DNA of 57,925 nucleotides from an uncultured Bacteroidaceae bacterium (GTDB lineage: Bacteria > Bacteroidota > Bacteroidia > Bacteroidales > Bacteroidaceae): contig CAJOLI010000003.1 in NCBI GenBank assembly GCA_905235285.1, positions 1 through 57,925 of the forward strand. Reading direction: 5' to 3'. Below, in pieces: positions 40,445 to 49,237 of the stretch (position 1 is its first letter; the number at the start of each line of letters is the position of its first letter). The translations under genes were made by a program, and so were the position numbers. Below the pieces are notes generated by a model. The model was not told the origin of the DNA. It was given only the letters and a program-made list of their open reading frames with translations, and did not search any database.

Positions 40445-43400
40445 ATGGTATGAACCGTAATGTGAAGGAGAGACTGTCGAGGCCTTGATTGTTACCAGGA
40501 TAGGGCGTCTCGTAATGTGGCAGGCAGGAGTCTGAGAAACAGCTGTTGTTGCCAATGCCTCGCTGCCAGAGATCGAAGTGTGCGAAGGTCTGGCCGTATC
40601 GGGCAAGATCGCTCCAGTGTAGACGCTCGTAGTGTAGGCGGTGGTTCCACTCCAACTCGTTGAAATGACTGAGAGAGAAGGCGACAGGGCCTTCGGTCTG
40701 GATGCGGAGATGTAGCCCCTTTCCATCCTCCTGCGAGGAGCTTAGAATAAGTTCTCGCAGGTCCTGGTGGTCGCCATAGGTCTGAGGATGGATGTTTTCC
40801 TCTACCATGTCATCAATAGAGGTCTGGTAGCGACCGAGGTAGCTGCCTGTCTGACGGTCCTTGTAGTTGGACCAAGGTCCACGGCCATAGTATTCTACTT
40901 GTTCGAAGCCTTCGGCAAACTGCATCCCGAGGCCGAGTCGACGAAGGCCTCTACGTTGCGGGTCGAAGGTGACTTTCATGTCCACAATACCGTTGGGATA
41001 GATTGTGTAGACGACGGCGTAGTTGGTCTTGGAGCCTGAGGCTTGCATTGAAAGTTTCACAGCCTCTCCTGTGGAGGAGGGGAGGGCAGGGGAGGTTATT
41101 TCATATCGCTCAATCCCCGTGGCTGCATAGTCGTAACGGTGGTCGCCACCGTCGTCTGTGTTCTTTTCATACTGCTTGCCCTCGGTGTCGTTATCTATGC
41201 GGCGAAAATCGTTATATTCTGGAGCTGCCGCAAGGAGCTGATGGCCCTGATAGATGTAGCTGCACAGCTGTCCGTTCTCGTTAAACTCCACGCTAAAGTC
41301 TTTTCCCTGGACCTTGGAAGCTTTGCCACCGTTTCCGTTTACAATGGCGAGGGGAGTATATACTTCAGCTTCTTGGGTAAGGTTGACTGGTGGCAGCTTT
41401 TGAGGCCGCGACTGAAGAATGAATTGCTCATCGGCGAGTGCGTAGCCGGCAGGTGCCCATGGTTGAGCTTGGCGCAGGCAGAGCGAGAGGGTGAGGGTAA
41501 TCTCAGACCCATCCACTGCTTGGCCCAAAAGGGCGCTCGACCCTTCTTCTGTAAGGGATGAGAGTGTTGGAAGCGCAAGAGTAGCTGTCTCGCCTGCAGG
41601 CACGCTGAAATCGTCAATACGGAAGTCCTGGATGGGACGGCCATCGCGCGCTAGCGTACCTTTTATATAAAAGCGGTCGCCAAGGTTGATGGTGGGGTAC
41701 TTGTTCTTTAATTGGAAATGAATATTGGACAATGATGAGATGGAATTATCCTTTATTAACTGCCCATTTCCCATTTTCATCTCAACAAACTGATATACCT
41801 TCTTCACTTCGGTGAGTTTTGAGGTCCAAGCACGATCGGGAGTAATGATGCCGTTGTTGAGATAGTTGCCCTGGAACGCTTTGTCGTTGTAGCGGCCAGG
41901 ATTGTCATCGACGTATGAGTCGTAATCGTAGCCACCCGTCCAGGCATGGAAGCCATGAGCATCGATGGTGTCGCCCGTCATCACTTTCACAGGGTCATAG
42001 ACAGACTGATCAACCCAATCCCAGACGCAGGCTCCGATAATGCCGCTGCCACCTTCAATCTCTCGCCAATAGTCAATGAGGTTGCCGACGGCTTGCCCCA
42101 TAGCATGAGCGTACTCGCAGATGAAGAAAGGCTTGCCGCCCCAGCCGTTGCGGTTCTGGTGAGTCCCGTTTACGCTGGTGTACATCTCAGAGTGCATATC
42201 GCTACTGCTCTCGTTGCCGTGGCAGTGGATGGGACGCTCATCTAGTTTGCGAATGGCTGCGTAGCCAGCATCCATGTTCTGTCCCTCACCGTTCTCGTTA
42301 CCCAGGCTCCAGAATATGACGCTGGGGTGGTTGCGGTCCCTTAACACCATGCGCACATCACGGTCCACGAAGGCATCGGTCCACGCGGTGTCGCGCGTGA
42401 GGCCCTGATTGCCATGACATTCCAAATCAGCCTCATCCATGACGTAGAGCCCGTAAGCATCAAACATTGCGTACATCTTGGGCTGACGAGGATAGTGACT
42501 GGTGCGTACGGTATTAATGTTAGCCTGCTTCATCAGGGTGACGTCGCGGAGCATTGTTTCTACATCCACGTAGCGACCGTAGAGCGGATGTGCATCATGT
42601 ATGTTGGTTCCCTTGAAGAAAATGCGCTTGCCATTGACAGTCACATATTTATCGGTTTCTGTATTGACGAGCTTGATGTTACGGAAGCCGTACTTGGTGC
42701 AGAACACCATCTCTTCCTGCTTGCCGTTGAGCTGGCTGATAATGACATCGTAGAGGTATGGCTCTTCAGTGTTCCATGCGTGGAGGTCTTTGAGCAGACT
42801 TGTGGTCAGGTTAATGGTGAAGCCCTTTCCCGACTTCCCCGGGGGGAGGAGTTTCGTCTTTTGCTCCTGCATTGCTACCAGCTTGCCGTCGGCATCAAGA
42901 ATCTCGAGGCGATAGGTGCGAGAGCCTTTTTGTCCTCCTCGGTTGTCGATATCGAGAGCTACATTTAGACGGCCGCTTGTGCCATCAGCAACTTGATCGA
43001 GGACGGTGATGACGTGGTCGCGGACGAAGGTCTGTGGCTTGGCTACGAGATAGACATCTCTGTGGATACCTGATAGGCGCCACATGTCTTGCCCCTCAAG
43101 ATAGGAACCATCGCACCAGCGATAGACGCGGACGGCAAGTTGGTTCTTGCCAGGGCGTACGGCTGTGGTGATGTCGTACTCCGCATCGTTGTTTGCACCC
43201 TGACCGTAGCCCACGAACTTGCCGTTGACCCATACAGCAGCACAGCTATAGACACCATCGAAGTGTATGAAAACGCGTTTACCCGCCCAATCTGAAGGCA
43301 GGTCGAACGTGCGGCGGTAGAAGCCCGTGGCGTTGTTGCCCACTACACCGTGTTCTTCCCATCCGTCCATGGCGCGGGGTGGCTCGTTCTTGAATGGATA

Positions 43401-43799
43401 TCCCGTATTGTTATAGGTTGGCTTGCTGTAGCCTGCCATCTCCCAATTCATAGGCACTGTAATGAGCGGCCACGATGAGTCGTTGTAGTCTTCAGCCTGG
43501 AACTCACTGGCGCCTGGACCTTGGTTGGAGCCAGGCACGTAGCGGAAGCGCCACTGGCCATTGAGGTCGAGCGTCATGGCCTTCGTGGGCGTCAGCCACG
43601 GACGCTTGTAATAATCGTCGCTCATCAAGGCTGTTTTGGAGGAATAGGGGATGAGGGTGGCATGACCGACTTCACGGTTCACACCGAGCACGTGTTGGTC
43701 TTGAATCCACTGAATATTGAAATCTGTGGTTGCTTGCCCGGCAAAGCAGAACGAGGGCAGAATGAGTGCTACAAGCAGGTTCATCAAATTAGTCTTCAT
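40437..43799 (-). CDS. GH2 beta-galactosidase (LacZ type)
   Basis: The 1120-residue secreted enzyme (MKTNLMNLLVALILPSFCFA signal) has the full five-domain LacZ layout: sugar-binding domain (65-255), Ig domain (260-375), TIM barrel (378-670), second Ig domain (690-790) and Bgal_small_N (about 815-1120). Acid/base is Glu502 (WSLGNENG) and nucleophile Glu562 (FICEYAHAMG). It has no sorting tail, so it is probably periplasmic and trims beta-galactosyl residues, for example from arabinogalactan or pectic galactan. It lies 10 bp downstream of the mini T9SS protein gene and is convergent with the hybrid sensor gene, with 8 bp of overlapping 3' ends and no room for a separate terminator. Confidence 0.93.
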   Translation of the reverse strand: MKTNLMNLLVALILPSFCFAGQATTDFNIQWIQDQHVLGVNREVGHATLIPYSSKTALMSDDYYKRPWLTPTKAMTLDLNGQWRFRYVPGSNQGPGASEFQAEDYNDSSWPLITVPMNWEMAGYSKPTYNNTGYPFKNEPPRAMDGWEEHGVVGNNATGFYRRTFDLPSDWAGKRVFIHFDGVYSCAAVWVNGKFVGYGQGANNDAEYDITTAVRPGKNQLAVRVYRWCDGSYLEGQDMWRLSGIHRDVYLVAKPQTFVRDHVITVLDQVADGTSGRLNVALDIDNRGGQKGSRTYRLEILDADGKLVAMQEQKTKLLPPGKSGKGFTINLTTSLLKDLHAWNTEEPYLYDVIISQLNGKQEEMVFCTKYGFRNIKLVNTETDKYVTVNGKRIFFKGTNIHDAHPLYGRYVDVETMLRDVTLMKQANINTVRTSHYPRQPKMYAMFDAYGLYVMDEADLECHGNQGLTRDTAWTDAFVDRDVRMVLRDRNHPSVIFWSLGNENGEGQNMDAGYAAIRKLDERPIHCHGNESSSDMHSEMYTSVNGTHQNRNGWGGKPFFICEYAHAMGQAVGNLIDYWREIEGGSGIIGACVWDWVDQSVYDPVKVMTGDTIDAHGFHAWTGGYDYDSYVDDNPGRYNDKAFQGNYLNNGIITPDRAWTSKLTEVKKVYQFVEMKMGNGQLIKDNSISSLSNIHFQLKNKYPTINLGDRFYIKGTLARDGRPIQDFRIDDFSVPAGETATLALPTLSSLTEEGSSALLGQAVDGSEITLTLSLCLRQAQPWAPAGYALADEQFILQSRPQKLPPVNLTQEAEVYTPLAIVNGNGGKASKVQGKDFSVEFNENGQLCSYIYQGHQLLAAAPEYNDFRRIDNDTEGKQYEKNTDDGGDHRYDYAATGIERYEITSPALPSSTGEAVKLSMQASGSKTNYAVVYTIYPNGIVDMKVTFDPQRRGLRRLGLGMQFAEGFEQVEYYGRGPWSNYKDRQTGSYLGRYQTSIDDMVEENIHPQTYGDHQDLRELILSSSQEDGKGLHLRIQTEGPVAFSLSHFNELEWNHRLHYERLHWSDLARYGQTFAHFDLWQRGIGNNSCFSDSCLPHYETPYPGNNQGLDSLSFTLRFIPFI

Positions 43800-43809
43800 A
43801 CTTGTTTTA

Positions 43810-44289
43810 TTACGGTTTCACAACAAACTTCTTCTTCTCCTGGATGATAACGCCAGCAGGTGTTTTACCTTTTACTACTTCCCTGCCACTAAGATCATAG
43901 CTTTCCCCTTGTCCCAAGCGGCCATTAAGCAATTTACCTTTTTCCATTTCTGTCTCTTGGATACTTGTCAGCGGGCTGTCCAGTGTGGAGAGGTCGATGA
44001 GCAATTGACGTGCCTCGGGCACGTAGGCGCTGTTGGCCTTAATGGGAGTTATGGTGGAAGCGGGATAGAAACCAAGGCCGTCGGTTCCTGATTTTAGGAC
44101 AGCAACTGTATTAGCCGCTGCACGCAGGTTGAGTGGTGTGCCAATCAGGACAGACGCTACCTCAGTACTCTCCGTTATTGAAGGGGCAAGGGGCTTTTCG
44201 AGCCGATTGAGGGAGGGCGCATTTACCTGTGCATGTAATGACGAGGCTAATAAAGCTGAATATAAGAAAAATAGAGAAATTCTTTTCAT
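43810..44289 (-). CDS. Mini T9SS cargo: signal peptide plus pre-tail domain and sorting tail
   Basis: From 44289 the protein is 159 residues with a signal peptide (MKRISLFFLYSALLASSLHA). The rest resembles only the last part of larger T9SS-tailed proteins. GTDGLGFYPASTITPIKANS corresponds to the KVGFYLVD and RKNRAYLVA region near the end of the 8623-13077 protein. SYDLSGREVVKGKTPAGVII and EKKKFVVKP form the sorting tail. No catalytic domain is present. It may be a remnant of a larger protein after internal deletion, or a true small surface protein. It lies between the GH76-SGNH gene (126-bp gap) and GH2 (10-bp gap) on the same strand. Confidence 0.7.
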   Translation of the reverse strand: MKRISLFFLYSALLASSLHAQVNAPSLNRLEKPLAPSITESTEVASVLIGTPLNLRAAANTVAVLKSGTDGLGFYPASTITPIKANSAYVPEARQLLIDLSTLDSPLTSIQETEMEKGKLLNGRLGQGESYDLSGREVVKGKTPAGVIIQEKKKFVVKP

Positions 44290-44415
44290 AACGTATATAA
44301 ATATATGTTTTTGAGTTCTGTGTTGCATTCTTGGTAGGTGAGCAATGCCTCCCAAACAAGGTGCCGAGAAGGCTGAACTAAGTGTTCCGTCCGGGTTGAT
44401 AGGTGGAGACTATTT

Positions 44416-47400
44416 TTATTTCAATGTGAGTGTAAAGATTAGCTGATCATAACATCCGGCTTCGGTGGTGCGTGTTGCGATGTACTCGCCGGCCTTGGAG
44501 GCATTGAAACTGTTGACACGTGCCTCGCGACCCGTATAGGTGAAGCCATTGGGCCCAGTCCACGTCCACTCTCCATCAGTAGGCTGAGGTCCGAAGGTGA
44601 TGTTGGCGCCGGCACTGACGGCGGCAGTTGTGGTCTGCTGCCAACCTCCGTTGCTGATATAGGGAATGAGTTCGTCGCAGTCGAGTTCGCCTTCCACGCG
44701 GATGGTCCAGGTGGCTGTCGTCTGGCGGCCTTGTGCGTCGGTGACGGTGACGCCATAGACACCGGCCTTGGCTTTGTTCATTGCAGAGATAGTGATTTCA
44801 CGACCCGTAGCGAAGAAACCGTTGGGGCCGCGCCACTGCCACGTCAGCGTGCCTGAAGCCGAGCACTGCGGGCCGAAGTTGAGCGTCTGGCCTGGATGGA
44901 CTGTCAGCTCGTTCACCTGTTGCCAACTGTCGCCCAGCACTTGCACATACGGGGTTATGTTTCCGGCTTTCTGTCCCTTCACGCTAACAAGGAACGACAC
45001 TACGGAGCGATGTCCGTCGGTATCGGTGAACTGCACAGTGTAAGTTCCCCCCGTGCGGACATTTGTGAGCGTTACAATGCGCTCAGTAGATGTGAAATTG
45101 GAAGGTCCTGTCCACTTCCAGGAGCCACCCTCTATTCCATCAGAGAGTGTTAAGGTCGGGATAAGCGTGACTTTGTCTCCGGCGACGACTACTGCCTGCG
45201 TGCCCTCGGTGGCGGCTGCATCATTGACAGACACCGTGCCCTGCAGGACTTGTGCCTGTAGGATTTGTTCCTTAATATAATCTGCCATGACAGCAGCCCC
45301 ATCGTCGTTGGGATGCAGGTTGTCGGGGAAGAGGTCTGAGCGATTGCGCAGCAATGTCGAGAAGTCAAGGACGTAAGAGCCCGTCTCTTCCGCTATGCTC
45401 TTGATGGTGGGGTTCAGATAGTTCTGGATATTCGCATTCCAATTTGACGTTGCGTAAGGGAAATGGGGTGGTGCCAGGGCGCAGAAGATGATGGGATTGC
45501 GCCCGTCTGCTCGGAACTCTGCAATCATATCTAAATAGTCCTGCTTGAATTCTCCGCCGGTATTTCCCCAACGCGAGGGATTGGCATCGTTGGTGCCAAG
45601 GGCGATGATGAGGATGTCAGGGTTCAAAGCCTTTGCATTGGTGAAGTTGGAGGTAGTCCAATAGGAGGCATCGGTCTTCTTGCCCATGCAGAAGCCGCTC
45701 TTGCCGAAGTTGGTGACCTGATATTCTTCGCCCAGGCGACGCTCAGTCTGTGCGGGCCAGGCAGCACGCTGTGAGCTGTTGCCGTAACCTTCGGTTATGC
45801 TGTTGCCCACACAGGCAATCTTGATGGGAGCAGAGACGCGCATGATGCCGTCCTCATCTACATCAAAAGTCGGCTCATAAACTTCCGGCTCTACATCCTC
45901 CTCCGGCACGTAGGCAAACTCGGCACTGCGGTCGTCGATATCCACATAGACCTCATCAGCAGAGCCTGGCAAAACTTCCGGCGTGACGTTCAACATCACT
46001 ACGGCGCTAGCCATTGCGTCGCACTCCCACGTCTTGCCTTCAGAGGGGTACATGGGTGTCTGCTTGTTCCATTCGCAGTCAGAGAGGTTCATAGTCTTTT
46101 CACGCGTCTCCCATGCTGCATCGGCATTCAGTCGCATCCAGTCGTAGTATGTGATTCGGGTGCGGGACGTCGTGTAGTATCCTCGGTAGGTCCAGTCGTC
46201 GGGGCATGCACGCAGGTGGGCTGCCATTCCTCGTGCGAATTCAGACTGCCACGTGCCGTCGGTCTTTCTGCGCGACATAATACCCTTGCTGTCCACCTGA
46301 TTGACCATTACGTACTCGATGGTCTTGCGGGCATCGGCGCGGTAGGTGGTTGTGCCCGTCAGACGGAACAGGTTGGCAGCTCCTTCTACGAAGGTTCCTT
46401 GGTTATACACGTTGTAGCTGTTGGGGCGTGAGCCATCGGCGTTGATTTTCTCATCCACGCTGCCGTCGGCATTACGCAAGCGCCTCTTCACCCAAGCATA
46501 GATTTCTTTGGCCTTGTCCAGATACTGTTCGTCTCCCGTAGCTTCATAGAGATAGCAGGCCATGCAGATGGCGGGGTTGTTCGAGAGACCTGATTTCTCC
46601 TCCTTCTTTATGCTCCACCATATGCCGCCCCCGAGCTGCTCATCCCAACCCCGGTTGTACATGAAGTCCCAAGTCCATCGGGCCTGTTCCAAGAAACGGG
46701 TCTCGCCTGTGATGAGGTAGCCGCGGATGTAGGCCAGTCCGGCCCATAGCAGGTCATCGTTATATTCGTTCCATGTCCAGTCGCTGAGCTTGCGCTCCTG
46801 CGCATCACGACTCGCAGCCGTGCCGTTGCCCGAACCTCCCTCCTGCGCCGAGAAAGCATCCAGCAGATCTGTGATGAGCGAAGCCGTCGAGCGGTCGCCG
46901 CGGAAGTCGTGGCGGTCCTCCACCATTAAGATGACCAGTGCCTGCTGCCAGAAGTAGAGCTTGCTTTTCGTTGAGAGCGTCTCGCGATAATAGGTGTAAT
47001 TGGAGTTGCCGTCGCCGCTGTAGAGTAGGTAGGCTTTGTTGAAATAGTAGTACGAGAGGTCGGCCAACTCGTTGCGCAATGCTTGATTACCAGGCGATAC
47101 GGAGTGGTCGTCATCGGCTATACTCATCCGCATAGTCTTGCTGTCAGAACGAAGCAGCACAGGCATTGATGCGGGGATATTAGTCAACTCCGATGTGGCC
47201 ACAGCCTTGCCCTCATGCTCGGCCATTATAAACGCCTGTGCACCATCCTCGACGCGTGTGGCAAAGGGTGCAAAAAAAGAATGAAAATAGCGGCCATCGT
47301 GCGTGACGTCGGCTGTCAGCGTGAATTCTGTTGCCGGTGTGACGTTCCAGTACGACGCGATGTCCGCAAGCGTATAGCCTATGATGTTGTTGCTGGTACT

Positions 47401-47952
47401 GCAATGCAAGGCTGAGTAACTGCCCTTTTTGGTCGTGAACGTCACTATGCCGCCCGGCTCCTTCACTACGGGATAGAATTTCTCGGGTACAGAGGTGAGA
47501 GTGACGGCCTTGTCTTTAAGCGGAGTGCGAAGGTAGTATCCCTGCATCTTCAGGTAGCAACCTCCATCTGCCGTCCGCTCAATCTTGATAATCGAGGAGA
47601 GTCCCGTGCTGCGAGCCGTACTCTTCTGCGCGAGAGGATTTTCGGCTTCAAGGTAGATAAAACCGCCTCGCTCGTTTTGCAGACGATAGTAGCCCGTAGG
47701 GCATGAGTAGTAGGCGGGGTTGTTCACCACAGCCTCCATGCGCAGGTATTCATTGCGAGGGCAAGATGTCAGATAAGCATCGTCCCATGCAAGAACTTGA
47801 AGACCTTCGTCGGTGAGTCCGAACAGTTGGCCTACGCTTTGCACCCACGGCAGGATACTTTCACGAACCTGGTTGTTGTAATTCTCTGTTTGTGCACTTG
47901 CCCTGCCTGTTAGCAGCAGTAGCAAAAGAAAAAGATAAGATCTCAGTCGCAT
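44416..47952 (-). CDS. GH76 glycosidase fused to an SGNH esterase with Ig-like repeats
   Basis: The 1178-residue protein has a signal peptide (MRLRSYLFLLLLLLTGRASA). An N-terminal beta-rich region (25-280, YYRLQNERGGFIYLEA) precedes a GH76 alpha/alpha barrel (about 300-655) with the catalytic Asp pair Asp399-Asp400 in YNDDLLWAGL. An SGNH/GDSL hydrolase follows (705-900), with Ser718 (GNSITEG), Asn788 (GTNDA) and Asp877/His880 (DNLHPN). Three Ig-like repeats with WKWTGP, WQWRGP and WTWTGP end the protein, without a clear sorting tail. GH76 enzymes are alpha-1,6-mannanases and SGNH enzymes often deacetylate glycans, so one polypeptide may both deacetylate and cut. It is divergent from the AraC gene. 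Confidence 0.88.
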   Translation of the reverse strand: MRLRSYLFLLLLLLTGRASAQTENYNNQVRESILPWVQSVGQLFGLTDEGLQVLAWDDAYLTSCPRNEYLRMEAVVNNPAYYSCPTGYYRLQNERGGFIYLEAENPLAQKSTARSTGLSSIIKIERTADGGCYLKMQGYYLRTPLKDKAVTLTSVPEKFYPVVKEPGGIVTFTTKKGSYSALHCSTSNNIIGYTLADIASYWNVTPATEFTLTADVTHDGRYFHSFFAPFATRVEDGAQAFIMAEHEGKAVATSELTNIPASMPVLLRSDSKTMRMSIADDDHSVSPGNQALRNELADLSYYYFNKAYLLYSGDGNSNYTYYRETLSTKSKLYFWQQALVILMVEDRHDFRGDRSTASLITDLLDAFSAQEGGSGNGTAASRDAQERKLSDWTWNEYNDDLLWAGLAYIRGYLITGETRFLEQARWTWDFMYNRGWDEQLGGGIWWSIKKEEKSGLSNNPAICMACYLYEATGDEQYLDKAKEIYAWVKRRLRNADGSVDEKINADGSRPNSYNVYNQGTFVEGAANLFRLTGTTTYRADARKTIEYVMVNQVDSKGIMSRRKTDGTWQSEFARGMAAHLRACPDDWTYRGYYTTSRTRITYYDWMRLNADAAWETREKTMNLSDCEWNKQTPMYPSEGKTWECDAMASAVVMLNVTPEVLPGSADEVYVDIDDRSAEFAYVPEEDVEPEVYEPTFDVDEDGIMRVSAPIKIACVGNSITEGYGNSSQRAAWPAQTERRLGEEYQVTNFGKSGFCMGKKTDASYWTTSNFTNAKALNPDILIIALGTNDANPSRWGNTGGEFKQDYLDMIAEFRADGRNPIIFCALAPPHFPYATSNWNANIQNYLNPTIKSIAEETGSYVLDFSTLLRNRSDLFPDNLHPNDDGAAVMADYIKEQILQAQVLQGTVSVNDAAATEGTQAVVVAGDKVTLIPTLTLSDGIEGGSWKWTGPSNFTSTERIVTLTNVRTGGTYTVQFTDTDGHRSVVSFLVSVKGQKAGNITPYVQVLGDSWQQVNELTVHPGQTLNFGPQCSASGTLTWQWRGPNGFFATGREITISAMNKAKAGVYGVTVTDAQGRQTTATWTIRVEGELDCDELIPYISNGGWQQTTTAAVSAGANITFGPQPTDGEWTWTGPNGFTYTGREARVNSFNASKAGEYIATRTTEAGCYDQLIFTLTLK

Positions 47953-48083
47953 AAATTTCTGTGATTATTAATTTTTCAGGCACAAATTAACAATAAATGG
48001 AGTTGTCATACGTTATCATATTGACGGAAATAATGTTCATATACAACGAATCGTCACATTCTTGCTGACAAAAACAAGAAACA

Positions 48084-48935
48084 ATGACTAAAAAAATAGA
48101 AAACTTGACTCTTAAGGTTGTTCAAAACCTCAATGGCGATGAGAACAAATACTTAGGCGACAACCTTTTTATAGCAATGAACGCGCGCAAGGTTGGAAAA
48201 CTGTTTTTGCAGACACACCAGCCCTACTGCGTCGATGAAGCCCGTGTCTTGCGGGTTATCTCAGGGCATGCACGCAGCAACGTCAATTTGCAATCACTAC
48301 ATCTCCGTCCCCAAACCATTGTCGTTCTTCCTCCCAACTCAATATTTGAGATAGAAGAGTTTGACGAAGACTTCAACATACAGACTTTCTCTTTCCGGTC
48401 ACTTCCGCCGGAAACGCCCTTCAAACAGTGTGCTCTATTACAACTCAATCGCGACGACTGGCAACTTACTGGAAAGTATTTCGACCTTATTTGGCACACA
48501 GCAAACCGGCAGCCTTTCTCGCAACCATCTCTACGCGCACTCCAGTCAGCACTCCTTATGGAACTGCATCTTATCTACACTAAAGAGACAGCAGAACTTC
48601 GGCAACGACCTCTCGGCAGACAACAGGAAATCCTACATCACTTCACTGCGCTTCTCAACGACCATGCTGCACGTGAACATTCCATCGCATTCTATGCAGA
48701 CAGACTTTGTCTCACGCCCAACTATCTCGGAGCAGTAGTACGGAACGCAAGCGGACTCACTGTCATGCAGTGGATTCATCGATACATCATTCAGCAGGCT
48801 AAGATACAGCTTAAATACTCTGACCAGGCAATCTGGCAAATAGCCGAAACACTCAACTTCCCCAACCCCTCCTTTTTCTCAAAGTTCTTTAAACGCCACA
48901 CCGGCATGACACCGGCAGCTTACAGGAATAGTTAG
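48084..48935 (+). CDS. AraC family transcriptional regulator
   Basis: This cytoplasmic DNA-binding regulator has 283 residues. The first 150 form a cupin-type AraC ligand-binding domain (SLHLRPQTIVVLPPNSIF). The last 100 contain the two helix-turn-helix motifs of HTH_18: SIAFYADRLCLTPNYLGAVV, and IWQIAETLNFPNPSFFSKFF followed by KRHTGMTPAAYR. It is divergently transcribed from the GH76-SGNH operon with 131 bp between start codons, so that operon is the likeliest target. No TAnnTTTG could be placed with confidence in the shared region. Confidence 0.92.
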   Translation: MTKKIENLTLKVVQNLNGDENKYLGDNLFIAMNARKVGKLFLQTHQPYCVDEARVLRVISGHARSNVNLQSLHLRPQTIVVLPPNSIFEIEEFDEDFNIQTFSFRSLPPETPFKQCALLQLNRDDWQLTGKYFDLIWHTANRQPFSQPSLRALQSALLMELHLIYTKETAELRQRPLGRQQEILHHFTALLNDHAAREHSIAFYADRLCLTPNYLGAVVRNASGLTVMQWIHRYIIQQAKIQLKYSDQAIWQIAETLNFPNPSFFSKFFKRHTGMTPAAYRNS

Positions 48936-49237
48936 GCGTCTATTTCCTACAATATTCTATGCCTCGTATAAGCGACTGAAAAAGAAGCCTTTTACGAGTG
49001 TGTCATTAACCCGAATCGGTCATTAGTGTTGTAACTTTATTCTTTTCCCTGCCTATGCCCAACGGGCTGGCGAGATTACCCCGCGGCATTCCGCGCCATC
49101 TTTACTCACCTTCCCCGGAGAAGGGGTCGGGGGCAAAGAAACGCGGAGACTATAATAATTGGACGGAGATGAAATATGTAGCGGCCAGCCGTTGCTAATA
49201 ATGAAATAAAGGCATATATTCTATTAGGCTTTGCGGG
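48936..49237. other. 302-bp intergenic region between convergent genes
   Basis: No gene was found. It contains a dispersed motif copy at 49007-49025 (minus strand) and a small stem CCTTC/GAAGG at 49109-49124 that could act as a weak terminator. The rest shows no recognisable structure. Confidence 0.5.
49007..49025 (-). repeat. Dispersed 19-bp intergenic motif, copy 3
   Basis: The minus strand reads TAATGACCGATTCGGGTTA, 18 of 19 identical to the copy at 116-134. Confidence 0.6.
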
